From positions 1-52,709 of the IMG/VR virus record IMGVR_UViG_3300047300_000727: DNA of 52,709 bases, one strand, 5' to 3'. Each line of letters opens with the position of its first letter. The first letter of the stretch is position 1. Source of the stretch: a virus. Below the pieces are notes generated by a model. It did not search any database. It was not told where the DNA came from and was given only the letters and a program-made list of their open reading frames with translations. The position numbers and the translations under genes were made by a program. This document shows positions 7,130-15,234 of this stretch, in pieces.

Positions 7130-10056
7130 TGGCATACCTTGACAGCACGCGCACCAGCACCTTGACTGCCACGCACAGTCAAGGTGTAACCATTCGAATC
7201 TGGAATCCATGGACAGTCAAACCGACAATCGAGACATGGCAAGAAATGTGGACCGACTTCACAATCGCTGGTCACTGTGGATTCTCGGCATCGCTTGTGT
7301 GGAACACCACGAACACCGCGACGGGTGGTCCGGGCAGTTCTTGGAACTGGCAGCTCATTGCAACAGTGACCTGCAACAATGGCGCCGGAACTAGCAACAC
7401 TGGCAACATCATTGTGTCGTCCGGGACTGCTGCAGGAACGACGCAGTACATCGATGCGACAGCCAGTATCACCGGGAATCTCACCTGCAGTCAAGGCACC
7501 GATAAACTCTGGGACATCACGGAGACCGGCTACAGTTCAACGTCCGCACCGACGCAGTGTCCACCACCGACAGCCTATCGGCAGTATGAGCTCACGACGC
7601 TCGGAGCAACGTCCACATGTTCGCTCTCGGTCAATGGTTCGAGTGTGACGGCAACGGGTGCAGCCACTTCCAGGACAACGGCGAACTATACTGCGACGCT
7701 GTCGAGCAACAGCCACACAATCGGTCCAGCCACGCACAGCTTCAGCGTCGGGTCCGTGCAGGTGAACGGCATCAATGTTCACGACATTCCGCACACTCAC
7801 ACCTTCCACGCTCAGAGTGCATCCGAGTGGTCGATGAGTGTCACCGGAATCATTGACGCATTCGGCGTCTATAACGAAGCATCCGGAACTATATCAACAT
7901 CCAGCACTTTAGACCGTGTGGTGACGCTACAGGGGCGAATACGGGCATGGGAAAGTGCCTACCCTGATGCGCTCAACGTCGTCGTCACGGGGCTTGATGG
8001 TTCATCGCGAACTGTTGGTGCATCTGGTGGAAGTTGGTCTGCATCTGACACGTTCGTCAAGTACAGCACGACGACTGTACTCAATGATCCGGTGTATGGT
8101 TCCGATACGAAAAGCACCAGTGCGAACACGGTCCCGACAAGCATCAGTGCTGCAATCACAGCTGCGAGTCTGGCAACCAACGGCGACGGAAGCGGAGACA
8201 CTCGCGTCCTGTTCAGGGGGTGGCGCTTCAATGGGTGGACCATTTCTGGGGCATCGACCTACAGTATCGCCGGTACAGGGAACGACAGAGCATTCTCTCC
8301 GCGCCAGGGAATGAGTTCCTACCGCTGGCTGGACATTCAGGTCAAAGCACAGACTGCTGCACCAGCATCAGGCGTCATTGAAATCACCGATTACAAGGGC
8401 AACACGAAGCAGTACAACGTCACTGCCACGGCGACCACATTCACGATGGTGAGCATCGACCTGTGCTCCCCGGCGTCATGGTCTGTGAGTGCGCTCCCGG
8501 TGACAGACGGCAAGGATGACCCATATCCGCGCGTCAACACCTCCAGCACGTCCTACGCTGGCTCAGAAAGCACAGATTCCGCATATTGGGGTGTGACATC
8601 CACCAGCCGGATTCGCGTGCTGTCAGGGGCGATTGACATCGGAACCACAACGCTTCGCGCAGCTTCGCTGGATACCACGTACGTGCCATCGAGCATGACG
8701 TACGCTCCGCAGCGTGTGACTCCGGCGATTGTATCTGGTGATGGAACAACGACGTGGTATTACACGCGTCGGTTCTGGCATCTGGATGCCGACGGACGCA
8801 CCGAAGAAGAAGGTGATGTGTGGTGGCAGAAAACTGTCGGTGGCGTCACGGGAGTGACGACGTACACGACACAACTGCTCGCCATCACGGACCTTGCGAC
8901 ACAGATCGGAACCAGTGACGCGAGCGTCGTTCGACATCCGGGCTGGTCTGCGACACGCTCAATCCCGAAGCCGGGTGGTGCAACCTGCACGGTCAGTCAG
9001 CCACCACTGCGCGACTGTTACCTGAACGGCGATACAGGATACGCTGTCTGGCTTTATGGTGGCGGTGCGCTCGCAACACCGAACGCGACCAGCGGGACCG
9101 ATTGGACTTATCCGCATCAGGTGATGCCATCACTTGTGGTTGCACAGACGCAGTTCGACAGCATCAATGGTGATTTCGTCCCTGACTGGTTCGACCCGTT
9201 CGATGTCAATGGCGGGACAGACTCCGCACTCTACCTGTGTGGCGCTTCACTGCTTCGAGGTATCGCACACGGCTTTGTTTTGACCAACACGGGTGGTATT
9301 GGCACGACAGCGACCATCGACCTGAAGCTCGATTCAACCTCCGCAAATCGCGGAACTGACAGCACGCTTGATTCAGCTGGTCGATACTACACCGCGACTC
9401 CGTGGGGACTCGGCGAACAGGTGCACAGCATCGTTCTGGGTTCGAACAGTATCGGCGTGAATCCGCTTCGAACCAGCAAGCGATACAAGGGCGTGTTCAG
9501 GGCAGCGTCAATCGGTGGAGCATGTACCGCTGCAGATGTCGACCTCGATCTCACAGCGACATACGGCATCATCGACAGCAGTGGGAATGTGCAGCTGTAT
9601 TTCGCACTCGGTCCGAATGCGACGAACTGGTTCAACGTCACGCCAGGAATAAGCGGTGCGACGTGTCTGTCGATGGCATACCGGAAAACGAATGATGTGC
9701 TGGTCATCGATGTTGACCATTCCGACGGCACCTGCAAGCGTTATGAGACATCCAACAGGGGGAAAACGATATCAGTGGCAACAGTACTAGGAACTGGCGC
9801 ACACGCGGCAGTCTGCATCCATCCGAACGGAAATGAGTATCACTTCTGGCGAACAAGCGCCGGAGCGATTCAACGGCTGAAGCGAGACCCGCAGGGCAAC
9901 ACCATTGTGGCTGCGTCGAACGTGGTGTCAAGCGGAGTCGGCGATGACGAGCTGGCGTGCTTCGTGCGCCTCGATGTCGTGTATCTAATCTACACGAACA
10001 CATCCGGAAGCATCATCATGGTGAGCAGTCAGGACGATGGGAACACGTTCAGTTGA
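7129..10056 (+). CDS. Giant tail tip / receptor-binding protein with Asp-box end (block A)
   Basis: 975 residues with an ATG overlapping the previous TAA. It aligns along almost its entire length with the 982-residue protein at 39869-42817: shared landmarks are the M-x-Y-L-D-x-T-R-T start, S-S-T-S-A-P-T, P-A-T-H-x-F-x-V, W-E-x-A-Y-P-D-A-L-N-V, G-W-R-F, S-Y-A-G-S-E-S, P-P-L-R-D-C-Y-L-N-G-D-T-G and D-P-F-D-x-N-G-G-T-D-S-A-L-Y-L. The C-terminal ~170 residues differ and end in S-S-Q-D-D-G-N-T-F, an Asp-box (sialidase-type propeller) motif, suggesting a carbohydrate-contacting propeller. Rich in S, T and G. Last gene of the tail operon. Enzyme activity is not shown. Confidence 0.65.
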   Translation: MAYLDSTRTSTLTATHSQGVTIRIWNPWTVKPTIETWQEMWTDFTIAGHCGFSASLVWNTTNTATGGPGSSWNWQLIATVTCNNGAGTSNTGNIIVSSGTAAGTTQYIDATASITGNLTCSQGTDKLWDITETGYSSTSAPTQCPPPTAYRQYELTTLGATSTCSLSVNGSSVTATGAATSRTTANYTATLSSNSHTIGPATHSFSVGSVQVNGINVHDIPHTHTFHAQSASEWSMSVTGIIDAFGVYNEASGTISTSSTLDRVVTLQGRIRAWESAYPDALNVVVTGLDGSSRTVGASGGSWSASDTFVKYSTTTVLNDPVYGSDTKSTSANTVPTSISAAITAASLATNGDGSGDTRVLFRGWRFNGWTISGASTYSIAGTGNDRAFSPRQGMSSYRWLDIQVKAQTAAPASGVIEITDYKGNTKQYNVTATATTFTMVSIDLCSPASWSVSALPVTDGKDDPYPRVNTSSTSYAGSESTDSAYWGVTSTSRIRVLSGAIDIGTTTLRAASLDTTYVPSSMTYAPQRVTPAIVSGDGTTTWYYTRRFWHLDADGRTEEEGDVWWQKTVGGVTGVTTYTTQLLAITDLATQIGTSDASVVRHPGWSATRSIPKPGGATCTVSQPPLRDCYLNGDTGYAVWLYGGGALATPNATSGTDWTYPHQVMPSLVVAQTQFDSINGDFVPDWFDPFDVNGGTDSALYLCGASLLRGIAHGFVLTNTGGIGTTATIDLKLDSTSANRGTDSTLDSAGRYYTATPWGLGEQVHSIVLGSNSIGVNPLRTSKRYKGVFRAASIGGACTAADVDLDLTATYGIIDSSGNVQLYFALGPNATNWFNVTPGISGATCLSMAYRKTNDVLVIDVDHSDGTCKRYETSNRGKTISVATVLGTGAHAAVCIHPNGNEYHFWRTSAGAIQRLKRDPQGNTIVAASNVVSSGVGDDELACFVRLDVVYLIYTNTSGSIIMVSSQDDGNTFS

Positions 10057-10174
10057 TGGGTGGTTCCATTTTGGAACATACCACCAACCGTTTCCATTTT
10101 GGAAAAGGTTGAACTTGTAAGGAATCCTTACAGGTTCAAAAAGAAAACCTCCGGTGATGGACAGCACCGGAGGT
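10057..10174. other. Cluster of four inverted repeats between tail and lysis genes
   Basis: Four hairpins follow one another after the tail operon: GGTGG-TTCC pairing with GGAA-CCACC (10059-10085), TTTCC/GGAAA (10091-10105), a GAAC-TGTAAGG arm pairing with CCTTACA-GTTC (10111-10137), and a perfect 10-bp stem ACCTCCGGTG/CACCGGAGGT with an 8-base loop (10147-10174). None has a good U-tract, so they may slow or stop transcription by another route, protect the 3' end of the tail mRNA, or bind protein. Confidence 0.7.
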
Positions 10175-10201
10175 CTATCGGCTGGGAAGGAGTCAGCCTG
10201 T

Positions 10202-10777
10202 ATGCGTACACAGAAAGGATACAAGCACATGAGCACCACGCGCCAGATTGCACTGCTCCACGCAGATCTCGCGAACATGAATCTCGGTGTCCAGGAACAG
10301 GGCATCAACGACGGACCAGCCGTTCGTGCCTATCAACAGTCGTGCAAGCCACCAGTCGACGCACACGGACCGTGGTGCGCTGCACACGTCCGGTTCCGCA
10401 TGAAGCAAGCTGCGACACAGCTCGGCATCACGTACGACGAAACATTCCCACGCTCCGGATATTGTCCTGACTGGTCGCGCTGGTACCGCGAAAAGCAGTT
10501 GTGGCTTCCGGCTCATGCGCTGATACAAAAGACCACGGTTCGGATGCCACGCAAGGGCGACCATGCGCTCTTTTATTTTCGTGCGCTCGCACGTATCGCA
10601 CATATCGGTATTGTGTGGCGCGTGGAGCCGTGGGGCGTCTATACCATCGAGGGCAACACATCACCGGAGCCAAGCGATGAGACCTGTGTCGAGCGCGACG
10701 GTGATGGAATCTACATGAAGCGTCGCGATTGGGCTGAACTTGGACAGTATGGAGGATTCGGTCTGCTCGACTTTTAG
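10202..10777 (+). CDS. CHAP-domain endolysin (amidase/endopeptidase)
   Basis: 191 residues from the ATG at 10202, which follows a strong GGAAGGAG site; the ATG at 10229 (after AAAGGA) is an alternative. An ATG at 10154 lies in a hairpin and is unlikely. CHAP landmarks are in order: G-P-W-C-A-A-H-V near residue 58 (catalytic Cys), G-D-H-A-L-F-Y-F, H-I-G-I-V near 133 (catalytic His) and E-G-N-T-S near 149. CHAP enzymes cut peptidoglycan peptides or the amide bond. There is no signal peptide, so release would need a holin. It is the only lysin in the window and comes right after the tail genes. Confidence 0.7.
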   Translation: MRTQKGYKHMSTTRQIALLHADLANMNLGVQEQGINDGPAVRAYQQSCKPPVDAHGPWCAAHVRFRMKQAATQLGITYDETFPRSGYCPDWSRWYREKQLWLPAHALIQKTTVRMPRKGDHALFYFRALARIAHIGIVWRVEPWGVYTIEGNTSPEPSDETCVERDGDGIYMKRRDWAELGQYGGFGLLDF

Positions 10778-10824
10778 TGGCTGTCCCGGTGCGTGTATTT
10801 CCAAAATCAACTGGAGGCTAAATA

Positions 10825-11712
10825 ATGACAGTTATTGAGCAGAAGGTTGGCAAGGAAGTGAAGCTCATGATGATGAGCGACCTCCACATCGGGGCACTAC
10901 ATAATGACTACAAACGGATTGAACAGGACCTAAAGCGAGCAAAAGATGAAGGGGCATTCATCGCCATCAACGGCGATGTGTTTGACATGATTCTCCCCGG
11001 AGACCGGAAGCGATATCGGTCGAACAACCTCCACCCGCGAATGTTCAGCGCTGGTGATGACATGATCGGTGAATCCATCCGATGGGCTGTCGAGATCCTG
11101 GAGCCATACAAGGACCGCATCATCATGATTGGAGACGGGAACCACGACGATGCGGTCGCTCGATTTCATCATATCGAACCCGTCAAGCAGCTGGTCATCA
11201 TGCTCAACGGCAAGAATGGCAAAATCAAATACGGTGGATATCACGGCTGGATTCACTTCGTGATGCAGATCGGCGAAGACCGTGGACATTACGTCATCAA
11301 CTATCACCACGGAGCCGGAGGCGCTGCACCCGTCACGAAGGGCGCCATCACATTCTCCAGGGCGAACATGTGGATTGAAGGTGCGGATGCAGTGTGGCGT
11401 GGTCACACGCACACGCTACAGGCTGGACGTGATGCGAAGATTGGATTCAACGTCATGGCACGAAGTCCGGAGACCCGCATCAAACATCGCACGGTGCTGA
11501 CCATCCGCACCGGAAGTTACATGGACACGTACGCTGGCACAACCAGCGAAGAGCTGCTGAAGAATGGCAGGAAGGATTCCTACGGTGCGATTCAGGACTA
11601 CGGAGCACTCCCGAAGGGTGGCATGATGCTTCACTTAACGGCATCGATTGCACGGCATGGCGCACGAAACTCTGGAGCGCATCTGGACATTTCTGACCAT
11701 CTGACCATCTGA
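10825..11712 (+). CDS. Calcineurin-like metallophosphoesterase
   Basis: 295 residues with a clear GGAGG site before the ATG. All metal-ligand motifs of the family are visible: D19-x-H21, G50-D51, G-N-H-D at 105-108, Y-H-H-G near 160 and G-H-T-H near 195. The substrate cannot be told from the sequence; phage members include DNA-repair nucleases and polynucleotide or protein phosphatases. It is the last plus-strand gene before a strong bidirectional terminator and may share a transcript with the lysin. Confidence 0.85.
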   Translation: MTVIEQKVGKEVKLMMMSDLHIGALHNDYKRIEQDLKRAKDEGAFIAINGDVFDMILPGDRKRYRSNNLHPRMFSAGDDMIGESIRWAVEILEPYKDRIIMIGDGNHDDAVARFHHIEPVKQLVIMLNGKNGKIKYGGYHGWIHFVMQIGEDRGHYVINYHHGAGGAAPVTKGAITFSRANMWIEGADAVWRGHTHTLQAGRDAKIGFNVMARSPETRIKHRTVLTIRTGSYMDTYAGTTSEELLKNGRKDSYGAIQDYGALPKGGMMLHLTASIARHGARNSGAHLDISDHLTI

Positions 11713-11718
11713 CATGAA

Positions 11719-11748
11719 AAGACCCCACAGTTCACACTGTGGGGTCTT
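11719..11748. terminator. Bidirectional terminator between convergent operons
   Basis: A perfect 12-bp stem AAGACCCCACAG/CTGTGGGGTCTT with a 6-base loop, A-rich on the left and T-ended on the right, sits between the plus-strand phosphoesterase gene and the minus-strand operon ending at 11792. It can serve both directions. Confidence 0.85.
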
Positions 11749-11791
11749 CCGGTTTGAGGTTCCGAACAAGAGTACGCGGATATTGTACCCG

Positions 11792-12016
11792 CTATTTCCA
11801 AACTCGAATCACATTGTCATTCACGCGCTCGAAGCCGATGTTTCCATCGAGGCATGGATGGTAGACCACTTCGACATGTGACCCGAAAACTTCGCGCCAG
11901 TCATAGTCGGATGCGTTCAGAATCCATTCGGGTGTGATGTCTTTGACATTCGGAGAATCAGCAGCTCGCTGCTCCAGTTCTTCGTCTACCTGCTCATTTG
12001 GTTTGCGTGCCATCAT
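11792..12016 (-). CDS. Small acidic protein of the ERF operon, unknown function
   Basis: 74 residues, not recognised. Charged and acidic at the start (E-Q-V-D-E-E-L-E-Q-R-A), then I-T-P-E-W-I-L-N-A-S-D-Y-D-W and a short beta-rich end. Its start overlaps the stop of the ERF gene, after a GGAG site, so it is the last gene of a coupled four-gene operon; a second ATG one codon in (12013) is equally possible. The operon context suggests a helper in recombination or DNA handling, which is inference only. Confidence 0.65.
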   Translation of the reverse strand: MMARKPNEQVDEELEQRAADSPNVKDITPEWILNASDYDWREVFGSHVEVVYHPCLDGNIGFERVNDNVIRVWK

Positions 12017-12492
12017 AGTCTCCTCAACGGTTGTACGGTTTGCGTTGCTTGGGCAACTGGTTGACGCTTCGGAGCAGCTACGGCGGTCGCTGCATTCCCA
12101 TCATCGTCATCATCTGCCACGATGCCAAGCAATGCTGACAGAGTATAACGCCGACCGTACGTGCTTGCACTCCCGGCGCCTTGAGCGCTTGCCTGTGCGA
12201 GTGGCATCACGAGTTCGCTCTCAATCCACTCACCAGTCTGCACATGCCAGATACGACTGAAGATGGTGATGCAGATGCTACCATCGTCCATGATCTGCGA
12301 ATCACGGGAACCCTGCGACAGCACCAGACCATGCTTCGTGAGCAGTGGACGGAGACCCTGCATGAGTTCATGCAGGGTGAGGTACTTGTTCCGGTGGAAC
12401 GGGTTGGTCGCATCCTTGCTGAATGCTGGCATCTGACCTTGCACTTGAATCAGTGCCTTCATGATGCCGGTGATGTTGTCCGATGTCTTCAC
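12013..12492 (-). CDS. erf: ERF-family single-strand annealing recombinase (block A)
   Basis: 159 residues. ERF landmarks: N-P-F-H-R-N-K-Y-L-T-L-H-E-L, K-H-G-L-V-L-S-Q, T-G-E-W-I-E-S-E-L-V-M-P, then G-S-A-S-T-Y-G-R-R-Y-T-L-S-A-L-L-G-I followed by an acidic D-D-D-D-D-G-N end of the core. ERF proteins anneal complementary single strands and drive phage recombination. The start overlaps the upstream stop by four bases. A divergent second ERF lies at 43180 in block B. Confidence 0.85.
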   Translation of the reverse strand: MKTSDNITGIMKALIQVQGQMPAFSKDATNPFHRNKYLTLHELMQGLRPLLTKHGLVLSQGSRDSQIMDDGSICITIFSRIWHVQTGEWIESELVMPLAQASAQGAGSASTYGRRYTLSALLGIVADDDDDGNAATAVAAPKRQPVAQATQTVQPLRRL

Positions 12493-12986
12493 TTGTTGAT
12501 TCCTTCCACTTGGACGGACCAGCGGTCCAGATGTAAACCTGCCTGGATGATTGGGTCATACTCGCGTAGGTCGATGATTTCGCGTGCATTGATGCTAGTC
12601 AGCAGTGTGCCGAGCACCATGTAAACCGGACGCAGGAAGTGATATGCATCACCTGGTGAAATCACACCAGCGTCAACAGCTGCGCGAAGCTTCGCGAGCA
12701 TCACGGCGCCTTCGGTGCGAACGTGCTTACGAATGTCCTTCGCCCACTTCACCTGTTTCTCACTACCCTTGATGTACATCGGGTCATAGGTCAACCACTC
12801 CGGATTGTTCAACATCTTGTGGTGGAACTCTGCAGCGGAGCATGCTGTGCACAGATCATTGGCTGTCGGTTCCTTGTAGTTCAGGATGCCGAGCGGAATG
12901 TGATGTTCTGTGGTGTGACCACAGACGTGCGTGATTGTTCTGTTGTAGTAGCGGGGTCCACCGCTGATGCTTCGTCGTGATGTCAT
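12489..12986 (-). CDS. Zinc-binding-like protein of the ERF operon, unknown function
   Basis: 165 residues from the ATG at 12986, which overlaps the TGA of the ParB-like gene (ATGA) after a GAGAGG site; the frame stays open upstream but that part lies inside the ParB-like gene. C-G-H-T-T-E-H-H near residue 22 and C-T-A-C about 20 residues later could form a zinc site. A helical remainder includes K-W-A-K-D-I-R-K-H. I do not recognise a family. Placement between ParB-like and ERF genes suggests DNA or nucleic acid binding. Confidence 0.65.
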   Translation of the reverse strand: MTSRRSISGGPRYYNRTITHVCGHTTEHHIPLGILNYKEPTANDLCTACSAAEFHHKMLNNPEWLTYDPMYIKGSEKQVKWAKDIRKHVRTEGAVMLAKLRAAVDAGVISPGDAYHFLRPVYMVLGTLLTSINAREIIDLREYDPIIQAGLHLDRWSVQVEGINK

Positions 12987-13339
12987 TTCGTCATCCTCTC
13001 CATCGTGCTCTCGCAGAACATGATGTGGTACGCATCCACCTGTTCGTTGTCGTGGAACATGTCCATCACGTCGTCGGTGTCGGTGAGTGATTCCCACTCG
13101 TAGTCGAGCATGTCGGAATCCACAATGACAACCGGCACATCGATTTGTGCGAGCATCGCAGCTTCAATCCGGTGCGTGCCGTTGACTGCGAAGAGACCAT
13201 CCGCACGCTCGATGGCAACCAAGGGAAGACCCTGCCAGCCGATAGCACGCATGACGTTGGCGATGTTGTTGACTTTGTCCACGTCAACGATGGTGTTAAA
13301 GGGAACCAAGCGACTTGGTTCAATTGTTTGAATGTCCAT
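12983..13339 (-). CDS. ParB/sulfiredoxin-fold nuclease-like protein
   Basis: 118 residues. The N-terminus (I-x-P-S-x-L-V-P-F-N) and V-N-G-T-H-R-I-E-A-A near residue 54 match the ParBc fold, whose (N)G-x-H-R motif is the nucleotide-binding and catalytic element. Only the small ParBc domain is present; the HTH needed for plasmid-type partition is missing, so a nuclease or CTPase-like accessory role is more likely than segregation. It is the first gene of the minus-strand operon, divergent from the HTH gene at 13393. Confidence 0.7.
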   Translation of the reverse strand: MDIQTIEPSRLVPFNTIVDVDKVNNIANVMRAIGWQGLPLVAIERADGLFAVNGTHRIEAAMLAQIDVPVVIVDSDMLDYEWESLTDTDDVMDMFHDNEQVDAYHIMFCESTMERMTK

Positions 13340-13392
13340 AGAAATACATTACCACACAACATCAAACACGCAACCTATGGTATAAGTGCGAT
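13340..13392. promoter_or_regulatory. Divergent control region of the early operons
   Basis: Only 53 bases separate the divergent ParB-like and HTH genes, so promoters for both directions must lie here or just inside. On the plus strand GGTATAAG at about 13379-13386 resembles a -10 box; I see no convincing -35. The region is A/C-rich and probably bound by the adjacent HTH protein. Confidence 0.4.
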
Positions 13393-13641
13393 ATGGAAAT
13401 GTTTGGACTGCGGGGGAAAGACCTCGCCGAGAAAACGGGACTCACCCGTGGAACAATCAGTCGCCACATGTCGGGCGATTGCATGCCTCGTCGTCAAACC
13501 ATCGAGACCTTTGCCATTGCAACTGGCAGGACCTTCGATGATGTCAAGCAGTGGTTCGAAGCCAGACACGCTGAGCGTACACAGCAGATCGCTGAACGCA
13601 AAGCGAGATGGGAAGAGCATTGTCGGTTGGTTGGAAAGTAG
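13393..13641 (+). CDS. XRE/Cro-like HTH regulator (block A)
   Basis: 82 residues. The helix-turn-helix is plain: G-K-D-L-A-E-K-T-G-L-T-R-G-T-I-S-R-H near residues 8-25, followed by G-D-C-M-P-R-R-Q-T-I-E-T-F-A, the usual XRE pattern. A second in-frame ATG at 13399 is possible. It is divergent from the ParB/ERF operon and first in the plus-strand early region, the place for a Cro or CI-like switch, though no integrase is visible. Block B has a similar gene at 47354. Confidence 0.75.
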   Translation: MEMFGLRGKDLAEKTGLTRGTISRHMSGDCMPRRQTIETFAIATGRTFDDVKQWFEARHAERTQQIAERKARWEEHCRLVGK

Positions 13642-13647
13642 GAAGAA

Positions 13648-13902
13648 ATGAAATCGATGGGACCTATACTCTCATGTCGGAGCTGCGGAGTGACGCAGAA
13701 AACGTCGGGTAACAAATGGTGGTCGTGCTGTTCATGCGGGCTTCGCCAGACCGCACCAGTGAAGTCGAGTGGATGGAAGGATGTGCTGGTCTGGTGCATC
13801 CTCGCCATTCTCGCTGTCACACTGGCGCGTGAGACCAGAATCGCATATCAGAAAGACCAGCAGTTCCGCGAACGCTACATTCAGATGGAGCAGTCGCGAT
13901 GA
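13648..13902 (+). CDS. Zinc-ribbon membrane protein, unknown function
   Basis: 84 residues: two Cys pairs (C-R-S-C at 10-13 and C-C-S-C near 28-31) forming a likely zinc ribbon, then one transmembrane helix (V-L-V-W-C-I-L-A-I-L-A-V-T-L), then a charged C-terminal tail. The end overlaps the sigma gene start by four bases (ATGA), so the two are coupled. A membrane-anchored partner or control of the sigma factor is possible, by context only. Confidence 0.7.
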   Translation: MKSMGPILSCRSCGVTQKTSGNKWWSCCSCGLRQTAPVKSSGWKDVLVWCILAILAVTLARETRIAYQKDQQFRERYIQMEQSR

Positions 13903-14852
13903 TTGACAAAAACTTTGTACTCACCGGTCCACCTCGCGACAGCGAGCATCGGACCGGTGAACCGATTACACGATGGAGCCAGTATCGCCAGCGGATGCGC
14001 AAGTCTGGTCTGCTCACATTCGAGCACGAAGTGTTTCTGGCGAAGGTGTTAAAGACTGGTACCGAAGCAGAGCAAGACCGAGCGCGTGCCGAGCTGGTGA
14101 ATCACAATGTGCGACTGGTGTCATCGGTCGCACACAAGTATATGGGGCGTGGTTGTGACTACGAAGACCTATATGCTGCGGGGATGCATGGTCTGCTTCA
14201 CGCCATCACTCTGTTCGACTACCGTGCGAACTGTCGATTCTCAACGTATGCCACCACATGGGTTCGTCAATCCATTGGTCGACAGGTTGAGCTCAACTCG
14301 CGCGGTATCCGGTTACCGGGTTATCGGATCAGTGTGATTTCACACGTCAAAGATACCGTCCGTGACCTGACATCCGAGAATCACGGTGAGCGTCCAAGCG
14401 ATGCGGAGATTGTGAAGTACATCAACTCGCATCCGGACCGGTACCCGAAGACACTTCAGCACATCTTCAAGCGGATGACGGTGAAGTACTTCCAGGACGC
14501 GCTGGAGGATGCGACAGCGTACGTGTCCAGCATTCAGGCGACTATCCCCGGTACACAGACATCGCTGGAGGAAGTGCTCGGATTTGAAGTCGATTTCATG
14601 AGCGACATGATTGATGACCAGATTCTGGAAAACATCCGTGGCATGCTCACGAAACTCACCGAGAAGGAAGCAATGGCGGTCAGCCTTCGATTCGGTCTCG
14701 ATGGACAGGCAGAAGAACTCCGAACATACGAGCACATCGGAAGCATCATCGGCATCAGCCGTGAACGAGCGCGACAGCTCATCAATGCCGGTGTCAAGAA
14801 AATGCGCGACAGCCGAAGCGCCAGAGCACTCTACAGGGACATGACACGATGA
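13899..14852 (+). CDS. Full sigma-70-family RNA polymerase sigma factor
   Basis: 317 residues with the regions of a primary or group 2-like sigma in order. Region 2: N-H-N-V-R-L-V-S-S-V-A-H-K-Y near residue 68, Y-E-D-L-Y-A-A-G-M-H-G-L (core-binding 2.1-2.2), F-S-T-Y-A-T-T-W-V-R-Q-S-I-G-R (2.3-2.4, -10 recognition). Region 3: around 130-200, with an unusual K-R-M-T insert. Region 4: L-T-E-K-E-A-M-A-V-S-L-R-F-G-L-D near 245 and I-G-I-S-R-E-R-A-R-Q-L-I-N helix (4.2, -35 recognition). Region 1.1 is missing. It would redirect host RNA polymerase to phage promoters. Coupled to the genes on both sides by overlaps. Confidence 0.9.
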   Translation: MIDKNFVLTGPPRDSEHRTGEPITRWSQYRQRMRKSGLLTFEHEVFLAKVLKTGTEAEQDRARAELVNHNVRLVSSVAHKYMGRGCDYEDLYAAGMHGLLHAITLFDYRANCRFSTYATTWVRQSIGRQVELNSRGIRLPGYRISVISHVKDTVRDLTSENHGERPSDAEIVKYINSHPDRYPKTLQHIFKRMTVKYFQDALEDATAYVSSIQATIPGTQTSLEEVLGFEVDFMSDMIDDQILENIRGMLTKLTEKEAMAVSLRFGLDGQAEELRTYEHIGSIIGISRERARQLINAGVKKMRDSRSARALYRDMTR

Positions 14853-15208
14853 CCGAATCCGAACATCAGCAAGCATTGATTCAGTGGGTTCGATGTCATG
14901 AGCACAAGTTTCCACAGCTGCGTTGTCTTTTTAGTGTGCCGAATGGTGGACACAGATCAGCGCGGACAGCCGGCATCATGAAGTCAGAAGGTGTGCGTCG
15001 CGGAGTGTGGGACCTGTTCCTGGCTGTGCCGATGGGGCATCACTGCGGAATGTTCATCGAGATGAAGCAAGGCAAAGGGCGCCTGTCTCCGGAGCAGAAA
15101 CAGTTTCGGGAATCTGTGGGCGACGCCTACGCATGGGCTGTCTGCTACTCTTGGGACGAAGCCGTGCGTGATATCGTGGCATATCTCGGAATCAACATCG
15201 AGATGTAG
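14849..15208 (+). CDS. VRR-NUC domain nuclease
   Basis: 119 residues, a free-standing VRR-NUC domain (PD-(D/E)xK fold). Visible pattern: E-x-E-H-Q-Q-A-L-I-Q-W near the start, S-V-P-N-G-G-H-R-S near 28, G-V-R-R-G-V-W-D-L-F-L near 50 (catalytic Asp), F-I-E-M-K-Q-G-K-G-R-L-S-P-E-Q near 70 (E-x-K). Such proteins cut branched DNA such as Holliday junctions or nick DNA during replication. It overlaps the sigma gene by four bases and precedes the primase. Confidence 0.85.
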   Translation: MTESEHQQALIQWVRCHEHKFPQLRCLFSVPNGGHRSARTAGIMKSEGVRRGVWDLFLAVPMGHHCGMFIEMKQGKGRLSPEQKQFRESVGDAYAWAVCYSWDEAVRDIVAYLGINIEM

Positions 15209-15234
15209 GGTGGACAGACCCTACTGGAGGGAAC

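Noticed and set aside
10091-10105. TTTCCATTTTGGAAA also seen near 20581
   Set aside because: The second occurrence lies in a coding frame; the match is short and the context unrelated, so no shared regulatory site is claimed.
14340-14915. Minus-strand frame of 191 codons over the sigma factor
   Set aside because: Antisense shadow; the plus strand has unmistakable sigma motifs here.
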